Positions 1 through 9,101 of a DNA stretch of 64,000 bases are shown here, piece by piece. Numbering within the stretch: the stretch's first letter is position 1; the number at the start of each line of letters is the position of its first letter. The translations under genes and the position numbers were made by a program. Source of the DNA: Chitinophagaceae bacterium (lineage in GTDB: Bacteria; Bacteroidota; Bacteroidia; Chitinophagales; Chitinophagaceae); contig SEAC01000018.1 of assembly GCA_004173235.1 (NCBI GenBank), positions 1 through 64,000 on the forward strand, in the 5' to 3' direction. The notes below the pieces were generated by a model. The model was not told the DNA's origin, did not search any database, and saw nothing but the letters and a program-made list of their open reading frames with translations.

Positions 1-188
1 TACTCCTATTTGCAACATAGAAAGGGGGCTTACTTCGTAATAATACAGGCCTCCTCAACCCCACAAAGGCTCACAGCTCACAAAAACACCAAATTCTATC
101 TTTACCGGACAGCAGTGAACAAGGAATCACGAATCGGAAAGGCGAAGATCCTTCGACGTGCTATACTCCTCGTTCGTTTTTGAATACG
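1..188. other. no gene seen
   Basis: Left edge of the window. Six-frame reading gives only short frames that overlap the SET gene on the same strand without family features. A TATCTTTA word lies near base 97 but no start codon that I trust follows it inside the gap. Nothing else is recognised. Confidence 0.5.
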
Positions 189-587
189 CTAGTGCGCCGG
201 GAACCAAAGCGGCGTTGCATCGTCGGGCACGCCATTGTAGTTGACGAACAGCTCCGCTCCTTTCCTGACTGCCTTCACCGTTCGAACGAGGATGAGTCCT
301 TCGCTGTAGTGCATTTCGTATTCGCAGTTGGAATCGTAGGCGTGATTGTAGAGCGATACGTAACCAAGTGCCACGCAGGCCTGCGTGCGCGACTTGCCCC
401 ACTCGAAGATGTAGTCGTGGAGGAGGGTTTCTTCAACAAGGGCGCGATGCTTCGCACTGAGCACGATCACGGGAGCAACTTCCACCAGCGTGTTGGCTTC
501 CATGGCCATGTCGGTAAACACACCACGGCCGCGGGTTCCGGCATGGCTTACCCGGAGCGACGGGTGCGTATAGTTAATCGGTTTCAC
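189..587 (-). CDS. SET domain protein
   Basis: A 132-residue protein consisting of little more than a SET fold. Visible SET motifs are GRGVF at residues 20-24, the pseudoknot-type segment NHAYDSNCEYE at 81-91 (consensus NHSxxPN) and KGAELFVNY at 109-117 (consensus GEELxxxY). The post-SET cysteines are absent. SET proteins transfer methyl groups from S-adenosylmethionine to lysine; bacterial free-standing SET proteins have mostly unknown substrates. The start is GTG at 587, with an AATCTTTG word (close to the Bacteroidota -7 box) directly upstream at 591-598. It is divergent from mgtE with a gap of about 70 bases. The family is clear; the substrate is not. Confidence 0.85.
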   Translation of the reverse strand: MKPINYTHPSLRVSHAGTRGRGVFTDMAMEANTLVEVAPVIVLSAKHRALVEETLLHDYIFEWGKSRTQACVALGYVSLYNHAYDSNCEYEMHYSEGLILVRTVKAVRKGAELFVNYNGVPDDATPLWFPAH

Positions 588-644
588 GCCGCAAAGATTC
601 GGAATTATCTTCTTGCAGCGGCAAAGCGATTCGAAATCGGCACG

Positions 645-652
645 TATTTTTG
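645..652 (+). promoter_or_regulatory. -7 promoter box (TATTTTTG) of mgtE
   Basis: Exact match to the Bacteroidota -7 consensus TAnnTTTG. It ends only four bases before the mgtE ATG at 657, so the transcript would be leaderless or nearly so. No convincing -33 TTG was found at the usual spacing. Confidence 0.5.
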
Positions 653-656
653 AAGC

Positions 657-2051
657 ATGTCGCTGGAATTACTGAAGCAGGAGTTTGAGCATGTGTTGCA
701 GAGCGAGGATCCACAGGCGCTGCACCAGTTCCTGGACCAGCAGAACATCACCGAGATCGCGGACCTCGTTTATGAGGAGCCCGACCGTGGCGGAGAGATC
801 GTGAGCGCCATGTCGGTGCACCGCGCCTCCGGCGTTTTTCGCATCCTCGAATTCGGGATGCAAAAGCGGATCATCGAGGAGCTGACGCCTTCAAAAGTGG
901 CCGAGTTGCTCAACGAGCTTCCACCGGATGACCGTACCTCCTTCCTCGAAGACCTTCCCAGCAACGTGGTGCGCGAGCTGATCAAGCAGCTCAACCCCGA
1001 AGAGCGCAAGATCACACTTTCGCTTCTCGGCTATCCCGAAAACAGTGTGGGCCGACTGATGACGCCAGACTACGTGTATGTGCACGAAGACAACACCGTG
1101 TCGGAAGTGATCGATACGCTGCGCCGCGTGGGCAAGAACACGGAGACCATCGATGTTATTTATGTGATCAACGACAAGGGCGAACTGTTGGATGACATCC
1201 GGATCCGCGAGTTCATACTCGCCGACCCCTACAGCCGCGTGAGCGAGCTGATGGATGACCGCGTGATTGCGCTCAATGCCTACCAGGACCAGGAAGAAGC
1301 CGCCGAAGCATTTAAAATGAACAACCGCGTGGCGCTGCCGGTGGTGAGTAATTCAAACAAACTCCTGGGCATCGTTACCATCGACGACATCCTCTGGGTG
1401 GCGTCGGAAGAATTTTCGGAAGATATTCAGAAGATCGGTGGTACGGAAGCACTGGAGGAGCCCTATCTCGAAATGCCGCTGGTGCGGCTGGTGCGCAAAC
1501 GCGCGGGCTGGCTCGTGGTACTTTTCTTTGGCGAGCTGCTCACGGCTTCAGCCATGGCCTATTTCAACGACGAACTGGGCCGCGCGCTCATCCTGGCGCA
1601 GTTCATCCCGCTGATCATCTCGAGCGGCGGCAACAGCGGCTCGCAGGCATCTACCCTCATCATCCAGGCGCTGGCCATGGGCGAGGTAACCGTTAGCGAC
1701 TGGTGGCGCATCATGCGGCGCGAGATCCTGAGCGGCCTGCTGCTCGGCAGCATCCTCGGCGTTATTGGTTTCGTGCGCATCATTGTATGGCACCAGATGA
1801 TGAATCGTGGGTGGATCGCCGATCTGTATGGACCGCACTATTTTCTCGTTGCCATCACCATTGGGTTTACGGTGCTGGGCGTGGTGCTTTGGGGCACGCT
1901 CACGGGGTCGATGCTGCCGCTGGTGTTGAAGAAGCTGGGTGCTGACCCGGCGGTGTCGTCGGCTCCGTTTGTGGCTACGCTGGTGGACGTGACGGGGCTG
2001 ATCATTTACTTTTCGGTGGCTTACCTGGTGTTGACGGGCACGCTGCTCTGA
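657..2051 (+). CDS. mgtE: magnesium transporter MgtE
   Basis: A 464-residue inner-membrane Mg2+ channel of normal family length. Residues 1-125 form the helical N domain rich in acidic residues. A CBS pair follows at about 130-255 and acts as the intracellular Mg2+ sensor. Five membrane helices fill about 280-464. The conserved glycine/serine-rich segment ISSGGNSGSQAST lies at 321-333. The pore aspartate segment GADPAVSSAPF...LVDVTG is at 428-447, where D444 appears to match the pore Asp of the Thermus enzyme. ATG 657 is the first start and sits just after a TAnnTTTG box. It stands alone in the plus direction. Confidence 0.96.
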   Translation: MSLELLKQEFEHVLQSEDPQALHQFLDQQNITEIADLVYEEPDRGGEIVSAMSVHRASGVFRILEFGMQKRIIEELTPSKVAELLNELPPDDRTSFLEDLPSNVVRELIKQLNPEERKITLSLLGYPENSVGRLMTPDYVYVHEDNTVSEVIDTLRRVGKNTETIDVIYVINDKGELLDDIRIREFILADPYSRVSELMDDRVIALNAYQDQEEAAEAFKMNNRVALPVVSNSNKLLGIVTIDDILWVASEEFSEDIQKIGGTEALEEPYLEMPLVRLVRKRAGWLVVLFFGELLTASAMAYFNDELGRALILAQFIPLIISSGGNSGSQASTLIIQALAMGEVTVSDWWRIMRREILSGLLLGSILGVIGFVRIIVWHQMMNRGWIADLYGPHYFLVAITIGFTVLGVVLWGTLTGSMLPLVLKKLGADPAVSSAPFVATLVDVTGLIIYFSVAYLVLTGTLL

Positions 2052-2074
2052 CCCCACGCCTCCTCACCCCTTGA

Positions 2075-2099
2075 TCCCCTCTCCAAAATGGAGAGGGGA
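2075..2099 (+). repeat. hairpin of CCCCTCTCC / GGAGAGGGG arms
   Basis: A perfect 10-base stem (TCCCCTCTCC, loop AAAAT, GGAGAGGGGA) 24 bases after the mgtE stop, in a C-rich tract that continues to about 2130. There is no U-run, so it may be a REP-like element as much as a terminator. From memory, hairpins of this wording are dispersed in many Bacteroidota genomes. The rest of 2052-2335 holds a second small GCCTT/AAGGC hairpin near 2130 and no gene. Confidence 0.55.
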
Positions 2100-2335
2100 G
2101 ACATCCTCACCCCCTACCCCCTCCCCGCCTTAGGAAGGCGCAGAAGGAGCATACGGCCCAACTTCAGGGCCTAAATCCTGTCGCCCGCCCGCATCACAAA
2201 GCACGCCCGAACAATGGGCTTGTACAAAGGAGTTCCATCACCTTTTTGCAGTTTTTTTCCCGCATTCTGGTGCTTTTCCCACCAGCCATATGGAGGCCGG
2301 GCACAACAGTTGCCGTAATACGCGAAACGAAGATT

Positions 2336-3040
2336 ATGGCACAGGCAGATGACAATAAGCCCAACCGCATTCCGGAGAGCGATCCGTCGAAAGCAATAGA
2401 CAGCAAGCGCGAAGTAGAGCAGTCGCCCGACCCCAAAACCGACCAGGACTTTCCAGGCTACCCGCATTATCCCTCGCGGGAAGACATCATGGACAAGCGT
2501 ACGGACAGCCACCGGGTGGACGTGGATGTAGAAAATCTTCCCAATTCCAAAAACCTCAGCGGCGTGAGCCAGCGCTTCAGCGGCAACAGCGGAAGCAACC
2601 GGGAACCGGAAGGCACTCGAAAAGGAGATGCCAGCGAAGGCGAGACCGACGCGCTCCGCAGCACGGATAGCAGACGCCCGGAAATTGGCGCGCCGCAGGA
2701 CGTGGACAATGGCGACCTCGGGTTGCGCCCGGGCACCGAAGCCGACGTAGACCCCGACGAAGCACGCGCACTTGCCAACACCGACCGTGGCACAACCGAT
2801 AGCGCCAACCTTCGCCGCGCAGCGCTCGACGATCGCGACTTCGAAGGCGAACTGCTCAACGAGGCATCGTTTGGGCCGGGTCACACCGGCGGCGACCTCG
2901 ATGTGCCCGATGAGACCGACGAAACGCAAAGCGACTCGATGGGTCAGGGCGACGAAGAAAACAAATATTACAGCCTCGGCGGCGACCGCAACGAAGGCAA
3001 TGAGGAAGATCCTTATTCCGGCCCCGACCGGGATTCGTAA
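2336..3040 (+). CDS. acidic, probably disordered hydrophilic protein
   Basis: Not recognised. From ATG 2336 it encodes 234 residues; the open frame extends upstream to 2246 but that part contains a membrane-like run out of character with the rest, so the inner ATG is chosen. The protein is almost free of aromatic and hydrophobic clusters. It is dominated by Asp, Glu, Gly, Ser, Asn and Arg, with no membrane segment or signal peptide. Composition suggests an intrinsically disordered, hydrophilin-like protein, perhaps stress related, but no function can be assigned. It is flanked by mgtE and the histidine kinase, both on the same strand with separate gaps. Confidence 0.7.
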   Translation: MAQADDNKPNRIPESDPSKAIDSKREVEQSPDPKTDQDFPGYPHYPSREDIMDKRTDSHRVDVDVENLPNSKNLSGVSQRFSGNSGSNREPEGTRKGDASEGETDALRSTDSRRPEIGAPQDVDNGDLGLRPGTEADVDPDEARALANTDRGTTDSANLRRAALDDRDFEGELLNEASFGPGHTGGDLDVPDETDETQSDSMGQGDEENKYYSLGGDRNEGNEEDPYSGPDRDS

Positions 3041-3159
3041 GCGAGCGCATCATACCGTTGTAACAGGGAGGCTTGCCTCCCTTTGCAGCGTCGACGCCGT
3101 GCAGTTTCCCGTATCTTTAAACCGGAACCATCACCCAGGCCGCCCTTAAACGATCACTC

Positions 3160-5556
3160 GTGCCTACCAAAGTTGAAACGAAACCAACCTCTCTCGAACT
3201 CGAGCATTTGCCCGGCTATGCGCAGTTCTTGCTTGCGCATCGGCTGGAAGAACTCACAAGCCTGCAGCACAAGCTGGCGCTGGAAGATTCGCTTCCATTG
3301 CTCCGGCAGGTGGCCCATCTTGATGCAGAAGCGCAGCGCTCGCTGCTCCGCTTCTTCGTGGAGGAACTCCTCACCTACCTTGCCGGCAACCGCGCCGCCG
3401 AATGGGTGGAGCGAAGCATCGAACACTGGACCAGGAACGGGTTTCCATTCGACAAGCACGCGCTCGTGCCGGAAGACATCATCAAGACGAGTTACATCCG
3501 CAAAAAATCTTTCCTGCACTTTCTGCAGGAGTATTGCGGGGAAGGCGCGCAAATGCTGCAGGTGATTGACGATCTTGACCGGTTTCAATTGCACCATAGC
3601 ACCCAGATGATGGTGACCTACAACCGCGTGATGCAGGAACACCTGCAGGACCGGGAAGCCCAGTTGCTCGACGCCCAGTCCATCGCGCACATCGGTTCCT
3701 ACGTATGGGATCTCGAAAGCCGGCAATCCACCGTCACGCCCGAGCTCACGCTGATCCTCGAAGTGGAAAACGATATGCCGGGCTTCCTGAAAAACGTACA
3801 CGACGAAGATCGTCAACGCGTGGAAGGTGAGCTGGAAGCTTCACTGCAAAGCGGCGTGTTCGACAGCGAATTCCGCTACAACAACAGCAAGGGGATACGC
3901 TTTTTATGGTCGCGCGGGAAGGTGCACTACAAAGACGGGAAGCCCGTATCGGTAAGCGGAACCGTGATGGACATCACGGACAGGCAGCAACTGATGGACC
4001 AGGTCCGTGAAAAAGAAATCTTCCTCCGCAAGCTTGCCGATGCAACACCGTCCATCATTGCATCGTATAACATCAATACCGGCCGATACACTTTTGTGAG
4101 TGAAGGCATGGAAAAGATCCTGGGCTATTCGCCGGAAGCCGTATATGACGCTGGCATTGCATGGATAGCCGAAAAAATCCATCCCGACGATCTTGCCTCG
4201 CTGATGAAACAAAATGAGCGGGTGCTCGAGGAAGCCAATGCGGCCCCGGAGAGCGAGCCTGTTGCCGAATTCCGCTACCGCATCCGCCACGCCGATGGCT
4301 CCTGGCGCTGGCTGCAAACCTTCGGCACCATCTTCGACCGCAACGCAGCCGGGAAGGTGGAACACATTCTCAATATCAGTCTCGACGTGAGTGCGCAACT
4401 GGAAGCCGAGCACAAGATCAGCGAGCAGGAATACTTCATCCAGCAGATCGCCGACGCATCACCCATGGTGCTGTACCTCTTCGATTGCACCAGCGGCCGG
4501 TTTCACTACCTCAACCGCGAAATATTTTATGTGCTGGGCTACACACCCGACGAAGTGCTGGCGATGAGCGCCGATGAAGTGCGCGCACTGTATCACCCCG
4601 AAGATCAGGCCTTGCTTCCCGAACGCGCCGGAAGCGACAGCCACTTTCAATACCACGAATCGATGATGCAGTACGAATGCCGGCTTCGCAAGAAAGACGG
4701 CAGCTGGTACTGGCTGCTGGCGCGCGAGATCGTTTTCAAAAAAGATGCGCAGGGCGCCGTGCAGCAGATACTCGGCGCCGCGCTCGACATCAACCGGCGA
4801 AAGGAAATGGAGCGGACGTTGCTCCAGAATTCCTTCCAGCTGGAGCAAAGCAACGCGAGCCTGGAAGAGTTTGCCTATGTGGCTTCGCACGACCTGAAAG
4901 AGCCGCTCCGCAAGATCTCCACCTTCGGCGACCGCCTCGTTGCGTCGCAAATGGACCGGATGTCGGACGATGGCAAGATCTACCTCAGCAAAGTGGTGGA
5001 TGCTTCGCAGCGCATGCAGGCGATGATCGATGACCTGCTTTCTGTGTCGCGCATTTCGGGCGACCGAGGCTTTGAAGAAGTAAGTCTCCAGGCTTTGCTC
5101 GAAGATGCGCAGCAAGCACTCGAATTCAAGATCGAACAAAAGGGTGCCCGTGTGGAGGTGGACGAACCGCTGCCAACGGCGCGCGTTGTGCCATCTCAGT
5201 TCCGCCAGCTTTTTCAAAACCTGTTGAGCAACTCGCTCAAGTTTGCCCGCGAAGGCATTCCCCCGGTTGTGCATGTGCGTTATGGCTACCGAAGGCCCGA
5301 CGAAGTCCCCGCAGGCCTTACCAAGACGCCCTCCTACCTCGAGCTCACCTTCACCGATAATGGCATCGGCTTCGAGCAGGAGTACGCCAGCAAGATCTTC
5401 CAGATCTTTCAGCGGCTGCATGGCCGCAGCGAGTTTGAAGGCAACGGCATCGGTCTGGCCATCGTTAAAAAGATCGCCGAACACCATGGAGGCACCATTT
5501 ATGCAGCCGGCACGCCCGATGAGGGAGCCGTATTCACCCTAATTTTACCCGTATGA
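3160..5556 (+). CDS. cytosolic PAS-PAS-PAS sensor histidine kinase
   Basis: A 798-residue histidine kinase with no membrane helix. Residues 1-160 are an alpha-helical region without a recognised family. Three PAS domains follow at about 165-275, 288-415 and 423-548; the second and third end in the PAC-like segments HADGSWRWL and KKDGSWYWL. HisKA spans about 565-635 with the phospho-acceptor H577 in the motif VASHDLKEPLRK. The ATPase domain has an N box at 685-697, DNGIGF as G1 and GNGIGLAIVKKI as G2. The start is GTG 3160. Its stop overlaps the start of the receiver gene by four bases (ATGA), so the two are translationally coupled and form a phosphorelay pair. The signal is unknown. Confidence 0.93.
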   Translation: MPTKVETKPTSLELEHLPGYAQFLLAHRLEELTSLQHKLALEDSLPLLRQVAHLDAEAQRSLLRFFVEELLTYLAGNRAAEWVERSIEHWTRNGFPFDKHALVPEDIIKTSYIRKKSFLHFLQEYCGEGAQMLQVIDDLDRFQLHHSTQMMVTYNRVMQEHLQDREAQLLDAQSIAHIGSYVWDLESRQSTVTPELTLILEVENDMPGFLKNVHDEDRQRVEGELEASLQSGVFDSEFRYNNSKGIRFLWSRGKVHYKDGKPVSVSGTVMDITDRQQLMDQVREKEIFLRKLADATPSIIASYNINTGRYTFVSEGMEKILGYSPEAVYDAGIAWIAEKIHPDDLASLMKQNERVLEEANAAPESEPVAEFRYRIRHADGSWRWLQTFGTIFDRNAAGKVEHILNISLDVSAQLEAEHKISEQEYFIQQIADASPMVLYLFDCTSGRFHYLNREIFYVLGYTPDEVLAMSADEVRALYHPEDQALLPERAGSDSHFQYHESMMQYECRLRKKDGSWYWLLAREIVFKKDAQGAVQQILGAALDINRRKEMERTLLQNSFQLEQSNASLEEFAYVASHDLKEPLRKISTFGDRLVASQMDRMSDDGKIYLSKVVDASQRMQAMIDDLLSVSRISGDRGFEEVSLQALLEDAQQALEFKIEQKGARVEVDEPLPTARVVPSQFRQLFQNLLSNSLKFAREGIPPVVHVRYGYRRPDEVPAGLTKTPSYLELTFTDNGIGFEQEYASKIFQIFQRLHGRSEFEGNGIGLAIVKKIAEHHGGTIYAAGTPDEGAVFTLILPV

Positions 5557-5957
5557 GGAAGCCCTACGAGATCTGGATCGTAGACGACGATGCCGATGAC
5601 CGCGAGATCCTCCGTGATGCCTTTACAGCAAGCCGCGAGGGCGACGAATTTGATTTTCAGGAAAACGGAGATGCGCTGCTGGAAGCGCTGGCCGCCCGCA
5701 AGCCCGACACGCTTCCCTCCCTCATCATGCTCGACCTGAACATGCCTGGTAAAGACGGTCGTGAAGCATTGCGCGAGATCAAACAGCACGAAGAATTTCA
5801 CCGCATACCAATCGTGGTTTTCACCACCTCGTCGTCCGATCGCGACAAGAGCAATTGCTACAACCTCGGCGCCAATTGTTTTGTTACGAAGCCTGATACG
5901 TTCAAGAAGTTGGTAGAGCTGGCTGGTCATGTGCAGAGCCTGTGGCTTCCGCTCTGA
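5553..5957 (+). CDS. single-domain response regulator
   Basis: A 134-residue CheY-like receiver with no output domain. The acidic pocket is DDD at residues 11-13, the phospho-acceptor is D61 (MLDLNMPGKDG), T91 is the switch residue and K113 (VTKPDTF) the conserved lysine. It overlaps the preceding histidine kinase by ATGA and is almost certainly its phosphoryl acceptor. In this subfamily (Rcp1-like receivers paired with PAS kinases) signalling goes through protein contacts or onward phosphotransfer rather than DNA binding. No downstream partner is adjacent; the next gene converges from the other strand. Confidence 0.93.
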   Translation: MRKPYEIWIVDDDADDREILRDAFTASREGDEFDFQENGDALLEALAARKPDTLPSLIMLDLNMPGKDGREALREIKQHEEFHRIPIVVFTTSSSDRDKSNCYNLGANCFVTKPDTFKKLVELAGHVQSLWLPL

Positions 5958-6063
5958 CCCAAGAACGTCAAAAAGCAGGAAGCACTCGATACGGAAAGCA
6001 TATGTGCGGCGCAAATGCGTGCCTGAAGTAAGGCCATAGAGTCAACGGCAAGAAACAGACTCG

Positions 6064-7488
6064 TCAGCACTCGCTGAGGCTCAGCGGAATGTTGATGGCC
6101 AGCCCGCCTTCTGCCGTTTCCTTGTACTTGCTGTTCATGTCGAGCGCGGTGGCCCACATCGTTTCCACCACGGCGTCGAGCGACACCTTTGCATAGTCGG
6201 GCGCGCTTTGCAATGCGAGCTGCGATGCGGTGATAGCCTTGATGGCGCCCATCGTGTTGCGCTCGATACAGGGCACCTGCACCAGCCCGGCTATGGGATC
6301 GCAGGTCATGCCGAGGTGGTGTTCCATCGCGATCTCCGCAGCCATCAACGCCTGCCGCTGCGAGCCGCCAAGCGCCTCCGTGAGGGCTGCGGCCGCCATC
6401 GATGACGACACGCCAATCTCGGCCTGGCAACCACCCATGGCTGCAGAAATCGTTGCACCTTTCTTGAATATGGAACCGATCTCCGAAGCCGTCAGTAAGA
6501 ACTGCAGCACTTTGTCGTCGGACACATCGGGATAAAACACTTTGTAGTAATGCAGCACAGCGGGTATGACGCCTGCCGCGCCATTGGTGGGAGCTGTCAC
6601 CACGCGGCTGAAGGACGCATTCTCTTCGTTTACCGCAAGCGCAAAACAACTTACCCAGTCGAGTATGTATTGAAACTGGTTGCCACCGCTGCGAATCGCG
6701 GCGATCCATTCGTCGTAGGTGCTATAGCTTTTGCCTTGCAGCAGGCGCTTTGCAAGATCGGCGGCGCGGCGTTTCACGTTCAATCCGCCGGGGAGCGTTC
6801 CACTGCTATGGCAGCCGCGGTACACGCATTCCTGCATCACCTGCCAGATGCGCAGCACGCCGGAGCGCGTTTCGGGTTCGGGGCGCCACGCGCTTTCGTT
6901 TTCGGCAACCACCTCGTTGATGCTCAAGCCGGTTTTGCGGCACCAGTGCAGCAGGTCGGCAGCGGCATTGATGGGAAAGGGCAAAAGCACTGCGTCCTTA
7001 CCCTGCGTTTCACCTTCCTTTACCACGAAGCCGCCGCCGATGGAATAGTAGGTATCGGAAAGGGCGCTCCCATCGGTGAAGGTGGCCAGGAAGCTTAATG
7101 CGTTTGGATGAAACGGCAGCGACTCGGTCATCAGGAATTCGATGTCGGTCGCGGAATCGAAGACAATGCCGTGAATTCCGCCGAGCAACATCCGCCGTTC
7201 GCTGATGATGGTGGCGATCTTGCTGTCCAGTAGTTCTACGGGAACGGTCACCGGGTCTTCACCGGCGAGGCCCATCAGCACGGCAACGTCGGTGCCGTGT
7301 CCCTTGCCGGTTTTCGCCAGCGAGCCATACAGCAATACACGCAGCGATGCTACGGCCTCGAGGCGGCCCGCCGCACGAAGTGCGTTCGTAAAGCGCTCGG
7401 CCGCCCGCCACGGACCCAGCGTGTGGGAACTGGAAGGGCCTACGCCGATCTTGAACATGTCGAATACCGATATCGCTTCGTGTGCCAC
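6064..7488 (-). CDS. sdaA: L-serine ammonia-lyase, single-chain Fe-S type
   Basis: Converts L-serine to pyruvate and ammonia in the cytosol. The N-terminal beta domain opens with the family segment [17 protein letters not shown], and the alpha domain carries the cluster cysteines in CQAEIG and [17 protein letters not shown], which bind an oxygen-labile [4Fe-4S] cluster. The open frame begins with a TTG at 7506, but that TTG is the last part of a TACCTTTG promoter box. GTG 7488, which gives about 474 residues and puts the family start [10 protein letters not shown] near the N-terminus, is therefore preferred. It stands alone between two converging or unrelated genes. Confidence 0.92.
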   Translation of the reverse strand: MAHEAISVFDMFKIGVGPSSSHTLGPWRAAERFTNALRAAGRLEAVASLRVLLYGSLAKTGKGHGTDVAVLMGLAGEDPVTVPVELLDSKIATIISERRMLLGGIHGIVFDSATDIEFLMTESLPFHPNALSFLATFTDGSALSDTYYSIGGGFVVKEGETQGKDAVLLPFPINAAADLLHWCRKTGLSINEVVAENESAWRPEPETRSGVLRIWQVMQECVYRGCHSSGTLPGGLNVKRRAADLAKRLLQGKSYSTYDEWIAAIRSGGNQFQYILDWVSCFALAVNEENASFSRVVTAPTNGAAGVIPAVLHYYKVFYPDVSDDKVLQFLLTASEIGSIFKKGATISAAMGGCQAEIGVSSSMAAAALTEALGGSQRQALMAAEIAMEHHLGMTCDPIAGLVQVPCIERNTMGAIKAITASQLALQSAPDYAKVSLDAVVETMWATALDMNSKYKETAEGGLAINIPLSLSEC

Positions 7489-7503
7489 CGTCCTGCCTTT
7501 TAT

Positions 7504-7511
7504 CAAAGGTA
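7504..7511 (-). promoter_or_regulatory. -7 promoter box (TACCTTTG) of serine dehydratase
   Basis: Exact TAnnTTTG on the minus strand, 15 bases upstream of the preferred GTG start. Its own TTG is the first potential start of the open frame, which argues against using that start. Confidence 0.45.
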
Positions 7512-7532
7512 TTGCAAACCGTGCCTGTGGCC

Positions 7533-8015
7533 CTAGTTCTTCCCCGTAAGCTTCACGTTAAAGTGCAGGTACGAGTTTGCAGGTACGTTCTGGTAGCCCG
7601 AAGCACCGTAAGCCATGGTGGGCGGAAGGTAGAGGTCGATCTCGCCACCCACCTTGATCTTCGGAAGCAGGGCGCGCCATCCCGGGATCACGAGCTTCAG
7701 GTCGACGTTATTGTATACCGAGCTGTCGAAGCGGTTGCCGCCGATGACCCAACCTTTCGAAACTACGTTGACGTTGGAGCAGGGATCGATCTCGGCGCCG
7801 GTGCCTGCAGCTACCACGCGGAAGAAGCCTCCCGTGCAGTGCTCGGTGGCAGAGATCCCCTGGTTGGTGAGCAGCGTGTCGAGGAAGTCGAGCTCGTTTT
7901 GCGGCGCAAACGTCGTGCGGCACTCGTCGTAATTGCAGCCCGTTTCTTTTTGCTTGAGGCAGGAAGTGGTGGCGATAAGCAGCAGCGCCAGGGCGGCGCC
8001 AAGGGTCTTTTTCAT
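7533..8015 (-). CDS. FKBP-type peptidyl-prolyl isomerase lipoprotein
   Basis: A 160-residue lipoprotein: signal peptide with the lipid-attachment cysteine at C19 (IATTSC), a Cys-rich spacer (CNYDEC), then a C-terminal FKBP domain with [29 protein letters not shown]. FKBPs catalyse cis-trans isomerisation of Xaa-Pro bonds; as a lipoprotein this one would act on envelope proteins. The strand around [10 protein letters not shown] is shorter than in classic FKBPs, and some active-site aromatics are missing, so activity is uncertain. It is the second of two tandem paralogues with the same layout (8066-8542); the two are probably cotranscribed. Confidence 0.85.
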   Translation of the reverse strand: MKKTLGAALALLLIATTSCLKQKETGCNYDECRTTFAPQNELDFLDTLLTNQGISATEHCTGGFFRVVAAGTGAEIDPCSNVNVVSKGWVIGGNRFDSSVYNNVDLKLVIPGWRALLPKIKVGGEIDLYLPPTMAYGASGYQNVPANSYLHFNVKLTGKN

Positions 8016-8065
8016 TCGTGTTGCTTTTTACAGAGGACAAGAAAGGAAGCGCGGTCGTTGCACGT

Positions 8066-8542
8066 CTACTGCACCGAATTGAGCGTTACGTCGAAAATGA
8101 GAATGGAATTGCCGGGCACGCCGGGCTGATCGAACATGCCGTAGCCCAGCGACGGCGGGATGTAGAGCATGATGTGCCCGCCGCTCTTTACGAGCGGCAC
8201 GAGGTTGCGCCAGCCTTTGATGACGCCGTCGAGGCCGATGTCGATGGTGCCGCGATCGAATTCGTAGCCGCTGGTGAAGGTGCCGCGGTAGGTTACGTTG
8301 ACCTTGGAGCAGGCGTTGGCGCTGTTGCCCGTGCCGGGATCGAGGATCTTGTAGAATGCGCCGCTGCAATGCTGCAATGCGCCGCTGATGCTGTTTTGCG
8401 TGAGGTACGACTGCACGGCGCTGATCTCGTTTTGCGCGGCCACGGTGGCGCAGGCGTCGTAGTCGCAGCCGCCATCGACCGACTTTTTGCAAGAGCTGAG
8501 AAGGGCGAAAGCTGCAAACAGCGCGAGGAGGGTCTTTTTCAT
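8066..8542 (-). CDS. FKBP-type peptidyl-prolyl isomerase lipoprotein (paralogue)
   Basis: A 158-residue paralogue of the following gene. Signal peptide with lipobox ending at C18 (ALLSSC), a CDYDAC motif matching CNYDEC in the neighbour, then an FKBP domain containing GTFTSGYEFDRG and VIKGWRNLVPLVKSGGHIMLYIPPSLGYG. Both copies keep further cysteines (HCSG or HCTG; ACSK or PCSN), so envelope disulfides are plausible. The pair looks like a tandem duplication followed by divergence. A likely promoter region is shared upstream near 8543-8567, where the 110-residue membrane protein also ends. Confidence 0.87.
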   Translation of the reverse strand: MKKTLLALFAAFALLSSCKKSVDGGCDYDACATVAAQNEISAVQSYLTQNSISGALQHCSGAFYKILDPGTGNSANACSKVNVTYRGTFTSGYEFDRGTIDIGLDGVIKGWRNLVPLVKSGGHIMLYIPPSLGYGMFDQPGVPGNSILIFDVTLNSVQ

Positions 8543-8567
8543 TTGAAAGCTTTTATAAGAGACAATT

Positions 8568-8900
8568 TCAGGAGTTGGATGCTGCTTCGTGGCCGCGCTC
8601 GCGGTGCAAAAGCGCCTGGTAGCGTTCTTCGTTCTGATCCCACTCGTGTTGTGCAGAGAAGTAGCTCATGAAGAGTACGATGCCCACGGCAGCAAGGATG
8701 ACGACGAGGATGACGGATGAATGGGTGCGTATGACAGCCGTAGCGCGCTCATACCAGCCGGTGAAAATGCTGACGAACAAAACCGCCACGATCAGCACAC
8801 TAAGCGGCAGCCCCGACGATACCCGCGAACCGACACTCTTGCGGCGGTTGCGCTGCACGGCCCAGAAATCTACGAAGCCTTTTTCTTCCGGTGTAAGCAT
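8568..8900 (-). CDS. small two-helix membrane protein
   Basis: Not recognised. From ATG 8900 it encodes 110 residues; a TTG three codons upstream overlaps the tRNA terminator and is not preferred. A charged N-terminal stretch (LTPEEKGFVDFWAVQRNRRK) is followed by two membrane helices at about residues 31-48 and 60-80 and a charged C-terminus (HEWDQNEERYQALLHRE). It lies directly downstream of tRNA-Cys and upstream of the FKBP pair on the same strand. It is probably an inner-membrane protein, with no function indicated by context. Confidence 0.75.
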   Translation of the reverse strand: MLTPEEKGFVDFWAVQRNRRKSVGSRVSSGLPLSVLIVAVLFVSIFTGWYERATAVIRTHSSVILVVILAAVGIVLFMSYFSAQHEWDQNEERYQALLHRERGHEAASNS

Positions 8901-8907
8901 AGACAAC

Positions 8908-8933
8908 AAAAAATCCCGCCGAACGGGATTTTT
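8908..8933 (-). terminator. intrinsic terminator of tRNA-Cys
   Basis: A perfect 10-base stem (AAAAATCCCG, 5-base loop, CGGGATTTTT) beginning at the last base of the tRNA CCA end and followed by T residues on the minus strand. This is the classic layout of an intrinsic terminator directly behind a tRNA. Confidence 0.85.
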
Positions 8934-9006
8934 GGAGGTACCAAGCAGATTCGAACTGCTGTAGCAGCTTTTGCAGAGCTGAGCCTAGCCACTCGGCCAT
9001 GGTACC
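8933..9006 (-). tRNA. tRNA-Cys (GCA)
   Basis: A 74-base tRNA including an encoded CCA. The acceptor arms GGTACCA and TGGTACC pair perfectly, the discriminator base is T as usual for Cys, and the anticodon arm CAGCT-CTGCAAA-AGCTG carries anticodon GCA. The T loop reads TTCGAAT between AGCAG and CTGCT. Confidence 0.96.
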
Positions 9007-9101
9007 GGACGTACGGCAAATTTTTACCGTTGGGCAGGCCGCGAAAATAGATATTTTTACCCAATTAATACCTACAGAATCAATTTTTTAAAAGGAATAC
9101 C

